Shown: piece by piece, positions 58,801 through 64,000 of the stretch | Numbering within the stretch: the first letter of the stretch is position 1 | Layout of the letters: every line of letters starts with the position of its first letter | From: Psychrobacter cibarius | Lineage (GTDB): Bacteria > Pseudomonadota > Gammaproteobacteria > Pseudomonadales > Moraxellaceae | Reading direction: 5' to 3' | DNA: 64,000 nucleotides | NCBI GenBank assembly: GCA_030686115.1 | Contig: CP131612.1 | Coordinates: 930,001 to 994,000 of the forward strand | Program-made: the position numbers and the translations under genes | Notes under the pieces: generated by a model | What the model saw: only the letters and a program-made list of their open reading frames with translations | Database searches by the model: none | What the model was told of the DNA's origin: nothing

Positions 58801-60797
58801 ATGCAGCTGGACAGAGTTTTAAAAGCGTTGAAGCAACATTTAATGGTACTGAGCAGGCGCATGTGGTCAATCTTGACGTTGCCAATGAGCAGCTTACGAT
58901 TGGCGCAAGGCTTAAAGGCGGCTTCAATCGGGATAAACTGAGCTGGTCTGGCGTCATCGGTAAGGGCCGTGTTCAATCTAAATATGCGACCTTAAATCAG
59001 TTACAGCCCGCGCAGTTAATTGTTAATTTACCCAACAATCAAAATGGCAATAATAACGATTTAAAAGTACAGTTGGCAGCGCACTGCTGGCAAGCCACCG
59101 ATCAAACGGGCAAGGTATGCTTACGTGAAAACTTAATCGCGTCACCTGATAAAGGTGAGGTGAATATTGCCTTACAAAATCTAGATACGTCATTACTATC
59201 GGTCTTTTTACCCAAAGATATCGACTGGCATGGCAAAATTAATGGTAAGGCGATTGTTGGCTGGCAACGTGGTCGTCCACCGACGATTAATACCACACTG
59301 TATTCAGACAACGGCAAAATCGGCTTGATTCAAGATGGTGATAGTTTACCCGTCACTCTGCCTTATAAGCGGGTCTCACTAATTGCATTGTCCGTCCCTG
59401 AGGGCATCAAACTACGTACCGACATCAACACTGGTGGCGGTGCGCGTGGCTATGCGGAAGTGGTCGTTGATCCTTATAAGACGCCTAAGCCAATTTCGGG
59501 CGCTTTGGTATTGAATGAGCTTAACCTTGCGATATTCAAGCCTTTCTTCCCAGGTATGCGAGTGCTAGAGGGCAATGTCACGATGGCAGGAGGATTGGGC
59601 GGTACATTAGATAAGCCGCAATTCTATGGCGATGTGAAACTTGCTAATGGCCGTATTGCGATGCTTGATTTGCCCATTAATTTAACCAATGTAAATACTG
59701 ACGCCAAAATTCGTGGCACGCAAGCGACTATTGATGGAACCTTTAGCAGTGGTACGGGTAAAGGGGTTTTGACTGGGACAGTTAATTGGCAACAAAAACT
59801 CCAAGCCAAGCTTAGCGTCAGCGGCGAGCGTTTGGTGATTACCCAGCCACCATTGTTAGTGGCAGAAATCAATCCTGATATTGATATCATCGTGCGTCCA
59901 GGCGATCGCTATGTTGATATTAAAGGGGCGGTCAGCGTACCGTCAGCGACCATTCGTCCGCCAGAAGCCAGCGAAGATATCATTACTCAAACCGAGGATG
60001 CAGTAGTTCTTGATCGTCGTCTCATTGGCAATATAGACGAGGTATTGGCAATATCGAAACCTTGGTCAATCAATGCGGATATCGGTGTCGACTTGGGTGA
60101 TGATATCAACTTCCGTGGTTTTGGTGCCGTTATTCCTTTAGCTGGTGCGATTAATATCACTCAAAATGGCACGGGTGTCATGCGTGCAAAAGGGGTGGTG
60201 CAAGTATCACGTCGTACCAATATCAACGCTTTTGGTCAGAACCTAGAGCTTAACTACGGACAAGTGCGCTTTAACGGTGATGTGATGAAACCTAACCTCA
60301 GTATTGAGGCGGTTAAAACGATCAGTGGCAAAACCGTAGGTGTCCGTGTCAAAGGCAATACAGAAAGCCCCAATATTATTGTCTTTAATAATGCAGGTTT
60401 GACCCAACAGCAGGCGATGAATGCTTTGGTGACAGGTCGAATTAATAACAAGGGCGCCACCCAAATCAGTGAGCAAGGCTTTAAATCGCAAGTGACGAAT
60501 AACCTAGCCGCCGCGGGCTTAAGCTTTGGACTGAGTGGCACGCGTAATCTAACCAATCAAATCGGTCAGATTTTTGGTTTTCAGAGCTTGACCGTTGATG
60601 CCTCAGGCAGTAGTGAAGACACCAACGTCAACGTCACCGGTTATGTGACGCCTGACTTGTATATACGCTACGGAGTAGGGGTATTTAATGCTCAAAATAG
60701 CTTATCCATTCGTTATCAGTTAACTCGACGTATTTATGTAGAGGCAACCTCAGCGGCAGAAAACGCGGTAGATGTGGTTTACAGTTGGCAGTTCTAA
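55803..60797 (+). CDS. tamB: Translocation and assembly module inner-membrane protein TamB (AsmA/DUF490 family)
   Basis: A very long bridge-like protein spanning the periplasm, implicated in outer-membrane protein assembly and in phospholipid transport between membranes. The product has 1664 residues: one N-terminal anchor helix (about 30-52, core LLVLILIVLAIMFAVFF), a beta-taco/groove with many repeats of the form YNGEAGAVNAKGVIDLR and SIDAKGTVDVRQGIAWDID, and the conserved C-terminal DUF490 region ending NAVDVVYSWQF. I start at ATG 55803; the in-frame TTG at 55794 adds three residues. It is E. coli-like in length (1259) plus about 400. Confidence 0.94.
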   Translation: MLTKNTPPNNAPDEDPAQRDARAVRRWYPLSFLLKLLVLILIVLAIMFAVFFYAMGTESGTKFILEKVSAETGIDFKYGRGNLRDGIWVTDIDIKATEDLEVLVDKAYVKIGWRAIFAKEVHLRDADIQTIEIINNKPPTGEPFDYKTLQLPVNLRFDHAKIKNITYKQVTKEPIVVQDIVARDLTWVGSMVTVGRGDLQYADIVKISALQGEIDLQGDYSLDLSAIAEVSALEKAYVDPLNITATGTLKRTVGKVRSRYNDSDVSGDFVVQGLDQDSPFQAKLQWDDILIPYAESQKIRLKSGTATATGVISEIRLRINTELTAKDIPSGHYQGRAVIANSQLRIDRLDAQVPAGNLILQGILDWQDSFDAKVRATGSNFDIRRVIPDDYADFKAYAPQKLNGRLSLHYQQQNSAGNVELDADLRQRDGEHVNANIVQGKTSAKSTQVAPWYIDAKWQNLIRRDVPNIGNIDSPRGQADVIIRGSRLSVDANAVINELNAAPKGNYDVSVRKAGDVIDINRLNYKGVVGDLSGTGQIQLANKKRPLTWQIDARTNGLLPKQYRSDLPLERLTGSVSARGRLLTITKGGISGQRHIITLNKTDLQAQLDATQDGRAIGITGAGDAKIDIVGGELSMFDARFNGQVDTADVPKGRLSIDAAGTPKFISIRKLNYNGEAGAVNAKGVIDLRKNIGWTIDGRFDKFNLGYFLPNNPAIITGDLKTSGEWQTAPKNSKNTAGKLQRFAVNFDGVLDAEQLPAGKLTIDASGDDQLIRIKRFRHVGAAGSIDAKGTVDVRQGIAWDIDAVMDRFNIGYFLKDTPSLITGTIDTDGRWSDSQQIINIKKIDLRGMLKGQPLSAKGSLAAKMRLPKDLASYFKRLQTQDAQAQYKQVNALIDSLNADNLVLRWGDNYVTADGNAKQLQTKINITSLDQLSDKLAGKVTGGATLSQPVGQALPTIYIDLVGERIALPGFILRQGRVRGKLVNLANSPSQLIITAEGLDAAGQSFKSVEATFNGTEQAHVVNLDVANEQLTIGARLKGGFNRDKLSWSGVIGKGRVQSKYATLNQLQPAQLIVNLPNNQNGNNNDLKVQLAAHCWQATDQTGKVCLRENLIASPDKGEVNIALQNLDTSLLSVFLPKDIDWHGKINGKAIVGWQRGRPPTINTTLYSDNGKIGLIQDGDSLPVTLPYKRVSLIALSVPEGIKLRTDINTGGGARGYAEVVVDPYKTPKPISGALVLNELNLAIFKPFFPGMRVLEGNVTMAGGLGGTLDKPQFYGDVKLANGRIAMLDLPINLTNVNTDAKIRGTQATIDGTFSSGTGKGVLTGTVNWQQKLQAKLSVSGERLVITQPPLLVAEINPDIDIIVRPGDRYVDIKGAVSVPSATIRPPEASEDIITQTEDAVVLDRRLIGNIDEVLAISKPWSINADIGVDLGDDINFRGFGAVIPLAGAINITQNGTGVMRAKGVVQVSRRTNINAFGQNLELNYGQVRFNGDVMKPNLSIEAVKTISGKTVGVRVKGNTESPNIIVFNNAGLTQQQAMNALVTGRINNKGATQISEQGFKSQVTNNLAAAGLSFGLSGTRNLTNQIGQIFGFQSLTVDASGSSEDTNVNVTGYVTPDLYIRYGVGVFNAQNSLSIRYQLTRRIYVEATSAAENAVDVVYSWQF

Positions 60798-60817
60798 ATC
60801 GTATCGTTTTATCCAAT

Positions 60818-60848
60818 AAAAAACGCCTTTTAATGAAGGCGTTTTTTT
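60818..60848 (+). terminator. Terminator after tamB
   Basis: AAAAACGCCTT and AAGGCGTTTTTTT pair with a 6-base loop and end in a T run, 20 bases after the tamB stop. Confidence 0.93.
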
Positions 60849-60860
60849 ATAGGTAGGCTA

Positions 60861-61030
60861 GGGCATGTCCTCAATTCAATCGATAGTCATCTAAATGGGT
60901 TAGAAATGGCTAAATCTTGCTAAACGGCGTCAAATAGCTGACTAATATCTCGATATTATCTGCGCTATTTTCCTTGTTTGACGGCAATTTATCTCATTTT
61001 TATCACCATTTTTAAAACGAGGACACGCCC
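60861..61030. mobile_element. 170-bp MITE-like element with terminal inverted repeats and TA flanks
   Basis: GGGCATGTCCTC (60861-60872) and GAGGACACGCCC (61019-61030) are inverted repeats matching at 11 of 12 positions. Both sides carry TA (60859-60860, 61031-61032), which would be the target duplication of an IS630/Tc1-type transposase. The interior has no reading frame. It lies between the tamB terminator and the hemP end. The size, ends and absence of a gene fit a non-autonomous element; the family is not established. Confidence 0.7.
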
Positions 61031-61056
61031 TAATATTGATGATCAATGATATTAAT

Positions 61057-61221
61057 CTATTTAGTCAGGATTAAGCGATTATTACGTGTTAAACGTAATC
61101 GATACTCTTCACCCTCATGCTCGATACGCACTTCTTTAGTGAGTGCAAATAAGTGTTGTGATTGCAAAGTTGGTAAACGGTTTTCACGGCAATTCAAATA
61201 ACGAGAGATAACCATGCTCAT
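61057..61221 (-). CDS. hemP: Hemin uptake protein HemP
   Basis: A 54-residue peptide, too short for ordinary calling. Its end, KEVRIEHEGEEYRLRLTRNN followed by RLILTK, is the HemP family pattern (V-x-I-x-H-x-G-x-x-Y-x-L-R-x-T, then L-I-L-T-K). The ATG at 61221 has AAAGGA about eight bases upstream; a second ATG two codons later is possible. HemP/HmuP acts in hemin uptake, in some species as an activator of the receptor gene. A Fur-like box precedes it. No heme receptor gene is in the window. Confidence 0.9.
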   Translation of the reverse strand: MSMVISRYLNCRENRLPTLQSQHLFALTKEVRIEHEGEEYRLRLTRNNRLILTK

Positions 61222-61283
61222 AGTAAATTCCTTTTGATAAAAAATGGCTGAATAGTAATGGCGATACAGTAACTATCTTTAAC

Positions 61284-61319
61284 GATAATAATTATCATTT
61301 ACATTGGAAGATTTTGCAA
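61284..61319 (-). promoter_or_regulatory. Fur box overlapping the hemP promoter
   Basis: GATAATAATTATCATTTAC (61284-61302) matches the 19-base Fur consensus at 15 positions by eye. On the minus strand TTGCAA (61319-61314), a 17-base spacer and GATAAT (61296-61291) form a promoter whose -10 box lies inside the Fur site, so iron-loaded Fur would block it. Confidence 0.8.
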
Positions 61320-61512
61320 GGTAATTGATAAAATAAAATGCAGTCATTGTGTAAACTTATCTAAAGCAACTTTTGTAAATGAGGTTTAAATAAATAAAAA
61401 TTAGCTGATTATTATTATAAATCAATAGGTTGGTTTTAAATTAACTTGGTTTTTTGAAGGTATAAATCTATCTAAATCGCACTTTAAAAAAACAGTAATA
61501 AAGGAGACGCCG

Positions 61513-62616
61513 ATGCCAAATGAAGCAGACAACCACATTGATGGCTCATTTAACAGCGAAAAAGTACTTATCGTAAACGTGGCAGTTGCGGTCATTCATC
61601 ATAAAGCCCAATATTTACTTGGATTTAGAAACGCCGCCCAGCATCAAGGCAACCGCTATGAATTTGTAGGTGGCAAAATAGAAACCAATGAAAACGCCGA
61701 GCAGGCATTAATTCGGGAAGTCGCTGAAGAGACAGGTATTGAGATTTGTGACAATACGATGGTCAAGCTTGGACGTCTGCATCATGATTATGGTGATAAG
61801 CAGGTCAGTTTACAGATTTATAAGGTTGAGCTGACCGCGCAGCAGTATGAGCAGCATAAGCATCGCCAATATGGGCTAGAAGGTCAGGCGCTAACGTGGG
61901 TAAATAAGTCAGATTTATTAGCAGGAAAGTATCATTTACCCGCTGCTAACCAGACGATTCTCGAATGGTTGAGTGTGCCAACAACGATAGCAATTACCTA
62001 TCCATTGACGCATTTTGATGCCTCACCTGATCCAATGGCCGCATGGCTGACTTTTCATCAAAACAAGCTAACAGCCAATGCTTGGGTATATATTCGAATA
62101 AAGGCAGCTGGCTCAGAAAGTATAGCAGCGCAGTTGATGCATATGCGTCCAGATATTAAGGCGATTGTCCCTTGTGATGTCAATGGACAGACCCTAACCA
62201 CTGAAGCGCCGCTAGCAATGAAAGACACAACCATTGCCAATTCAATCGTTGCCAATCATCTGTCTCATACCGCATTGTTACAATGGTCGAAGGATACACA
62301 AGATAGAGTGCTGTCTAAAAATTATCCGTTAATAGTCAGTTGTCATGATGCCGCCAGTATTGATGCTGCCAATAAACTGGCTCATGCTCGGTTACAACAG
62401 CAATTACCGCCCGTCATTGGCGCCTTTTTGTCTCCTGTACTAGTTACCCATACACATCCTGATACTGTACCACTTGGTTGGGAATCATGGTCAGCATTGG
62501 CACAATTGGCTGACATGCCGATTATCGGTTTGGGTGGTTTATCACCTGTGATGATTCATCAAGTATTAGAGTATGGTGGTATCAGTGTTGCTGGTATTCG
62601 ACAGTTCTTTGAATAG
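61513..62616 (+). CDS. Nudix hydrolase fused to a thiamine-phosphate-synthase-like domain
   Basis: A 367-residue two-domain protein. The N-terminal MutT-like domain (about 15-150) has the Nudix box GGKIETNENAEQALIREVAEE plus TGIEI, with the residues G, E, REVAEE in place (quoted by parts). MutT clears 8-oxo-dGTP. The C-terminal domain (about 160-367) resembles ThiE/TenI: a barrel with LVTHTHPDT and IIGLGGLSPVMIHQVLEYGGISVAGIR (key GLGGL). This fusion is known in Pseudomonas relatives. AAGGAGAC precedes the ATG. The ThiE part may be degenerate; activity is unproven. Confidence 0.88.
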   Translation: MPNEADNHIDGSFNSEKVLIVNVAVAVIHHKAQYLLGFRNAAQHQGNRYEFVGGKIETNENAEQALIREVAEETGIEICDNTMVKLGRLHHDYGDKQVSLQIYKVELTAQQYEQHKHRQYGLEGQALTWVNKSDLLAGKYHLPAANQTILEWLSVPTTIAITYPLTHFDASPDPMAAWLTFHQNKLTANAWVYIRIKAAGSESIAAQLMHMRPDIKAIVPCDVNGQTLTTEAPLAMKDTTIANSIVANHLSHTALLQWSKDTQDRVLSKNYPLIVSCHDAASIDAANKLAHARLQQQLPPVIGAFLSPVLVTHTHPDTVPLGWESWSALAQLADMPIIGLGGLSPVMIHQVLEYGGISVAGIRQFFE

Positions 62617-63056
62617 TAAAAAACTAATAGAGGGAGTGTTGGCACCAATGCTGACCAGTCCTGAACTAGAATTGCCATTAATTGGCATCTATTAGGTCAA
62701 ATAATTGATTTTTAATATATTTATCCAATCAGTAACTATGTGTTTATTCGGTATTTATTCTACTGCATAAACACATAGTTACTTACAAACCGTTGCTTTT
62801 TCCTACATTGCGACACTGTTTTAATAGCCGAGCTGCCATTAATATATATCACCTAAACAAAGAGTACTTACTCTATATTCTTATAAGCAAATTGCTTATC
62901 AATATACCTCTTAAGCCCTCTCATAATATTTGGTTTTTGCAGCGCCAGCTTTTACATTCAATATATTTTTAAAAGTTGAAGACGCACAGAAGATGAGAGT
63001 ACATATAGGGCATATAAGAAGAATAGTTAACAGTCACTATCAATAATGGTACCTCT
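62617..63056. other. Intergenic region with inverted repeats upstream of the lipocalin frame
   Basis: 440 A/T-rich bases. Contains the 17-bp inverted repeat at 62731-62783 and ATAAGCAA/TTGCTTAT (62883-62899), a palindrome with a one-base centre that could be an operator. No coding signal. Confidence 0.5.
62731..62783. repeat. 17-bp perfect inverted repeat after the Nudix/ThiE gene
   Basis: AGTAACTATGTGTTTAT (62731-62747) is matched perfectly in reverse complement at 62767-62783, with a 19-base loop. No T run follows. The arms are unrelated in sequence to the other intergenic repeats in this window. Confidence 0.85.
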
Positions 63057-64000
63057 ATGAAAACCAATAAGTTACCTCAATCAGCATGGTCTGATACAAA
63101 GGAAGCTGGTTCTCAATCTAAGCAGACTACCCAGTCGCGCCACTATCATCTCAATGAGGATAGTACACGGCAGACAGGTCACGCCAGCAACGATGCTAGC
63201 TACAACCATGATAATCTAAATGACCAATATTCTACCCATTTGGCAAAAAAAACGTCTTCGCAAGATCACTATTTTGGATATAAAAGCGCCGATAAGAGCC
63301 TTGTACAGGCAAAAGAGTCTGCTATGATTAACAGCAACAATAACAAAGACGGCGATTCAAAACATAGCGAAAGCAGTAATTTCGTTAGTGATTGCTGTAC
63401 CAAGGATAGTGGTCACTGCACTAACGATTATAAATGGTCACAAGAGTTGAGCGAAAAAGAACCGTTAATATCAGATTTTTTAGGGGATAAGATAAATGGT
63501 TCAATAAATTCTCCTGTGCGAAAAGAATCTGGACAGAACCACCATTCAAAGCAAAATACTGATTCATCATCAACCTCTACTTACTCATCATACAAAGAAA
63601 TACCGGAGCGTATATTTATGAATGGACTTATCAAGCATACGGGCATAGCTCTAGCAATTATCATCCCATTAGCTGCATTTTCAGCGTATGCGGCGACGCC
63701 ACCAGTTAATGCTACCGCTGACATGACTGCTAACGCCACTACTGATAGAACCACTACAGAGACACTGTCAATCAAGCCAAGCGCCATCATTCATAAGTCT
63801 GCAAGCACACCGACCACAGTGGATAGCGTTGATCTAAAAAGGTATGCAGGGACATGGTATGAGATAGGTCGTTTGCCCATGTATTTTCAGCGCAATTGTG
63901 CCAGTGATGTCACCGCCAATTATACGGAAAAAACCGACGGTTCAGGTATCATAGTCACTAATAAATGCGTACAGAAAGACGGTTCTGGTATTACTTCTGA
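63057..64000 (+). CDS. Lipocalin (Blc-like), partial at window end, with a long in-frame upstream region
   Basis: The frame stays open from ATG 63057 to the window end (314 codons, no stop). The recognisable protein starts at ATG 63618, which has GGAG nine bases upstream: a signal peptide (core IALAIIIPLAAFSAYA), a Thr/Ala-rich spacer, then the lipocalin fold start LKRYAGTWYEIGRLPMYFQR (GTWYE motif) with a cysteine just after. The end is cut off. Bacterial lipocalins bind lipids in the envelope. The first 187 codons encode a hydrophilic Ser/Lys/Asn/His-rich stretch; whether it is translated is open. Confidence 0.75.
   Translation, partial: MKTNKLPQSAWSDTKEAGSQSKQTTQSRHYHLNEDSTRQTGHASNDASYNHDNLNDQYSTHLAKKTSSQDHYFGYKSADKSLVQAKESAMINSNNNKDGDSKHSESSNFVSDCCTKDSGHCTNDYKWSQELSEKEPLISDFLGDKINGSINSPVRKESGQNHHSKQNTDSSSTSTYSSYKEIPERIFMNGLIKHTGIALAIIIPLAAFSAYAATPPVNATADMTANATTDRTTTETLSIKPSAIIHKSASTPTTVDSVDLKRYAGTWYEIGRLPMYFQRNCASDVTANYTEKTDGSGIIVTNKCVQKDGSGITS

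Noticed and set aside
60861..61030. CRISPR or tRNA-related repeat
   Set aside because: Only one pair of terminal repeats, no regular spacing and no tRNA fold; the MITE reading fits better.
62883..62899. ATAAGCAA/TTGCTTAT palindrome as a defined operator
   Set aside because: Short A/T-rich palindromes are common in this A/T-rich gap; no matching regulator or second site was found, so I list it only within the intergenic entry.

Overview
The window is ordinary chromosomal DNA from a gamma-proteobacterium of the family Moraxellaceae, most likely Psychrobacter. This rests on moderate to low GC, on the protein sequences (GyrA, LptD, TamA and RimO with long polar Asn/Ser/Asp/Thr-rich inserts), on the neighbourhoods lptD-surA / amgK-murU and rseP-bamA-lpxD-fabZ-lpxA, and on a CIO-type cytochrome bd locus. 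No prophage, CRISPR array, rRNA operon or intact insertion sequence is visible. The assignment is recognition from memory, not a database result.

Layout. 1-9 kb: gyrA, a tandem pair of RarD-like transporter genes that were duplicated together with a gyrA-type terminator, a glutathione S-transferase, a small membrane protein, and RNase Z. 8-14 kb: a DUF815 P-loop ATPase divergent from a degenerate Hanks-type kinase, a tRNA-Leu(TAG), and the nitrogen two-component pair ntrB-ntrC. 14-28 kb: rimO, then pyrH, frr, uppS, cdsA, dxr, rseP, bamA, lpxD, fabZ and lpxA. This run joins UMP supply, ribosome recycling, undecaprenyl phosphate, phospholipid and isoprenoid synthesis, the sigma-E protease, outer-membrane protein assembly and lipid A synthesis. 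The skp gene usual between bamA and lpxD, and lpxB after lpxA, are both missing here. 28-34 kb: a sodium-coupled NSS transporter, tgt, a periplasmic SOUL heme-binding protein, asd and a membrane-anchored EEP-fold protein.

34-42 kb: an unassigned structured intergenic region, then lptD-surA on the minus strand, divergent from amgK and murU (peptidoglycan sugar recycling). 42-45 kb: cydAB of the cyanide-insensitive type plus an unlisted 38-residue DUF2474 membrane peptide. 45-52 kb: a lipoprotein alpha/beta hydrolase, a periplasmic repeat protein, coq7 and an LplT-like MFS protein. 52-61 kb: tamA-tamB, the translocation and lipid-transport module, with a TamA about twice normal size. 61-64 kb: a 170-bp MITE-like element, an unlisted hemP with a Fur box, a Nudix/ThiE-like fusion, and a lipocalin gene cut by the window end.

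Most genes serve the cell envelope: LPS, outer-membrane proteins, peptidoglycan recycling, isoprenoid carriers and phospholipids. I did not find a clearly novel multi-gene system. The best leads are the duplicated terminator-transporter unit, the DFA-type kinase beside the DUF815 ATPase, the set of long perfect intergenic inverted repeats, the intergenic RNA candidate near 34.3-34.6 kb, the MITE-like element, and the disordered expansions in TamA, LptD, RimO, NtrC and the lipocalin leader.
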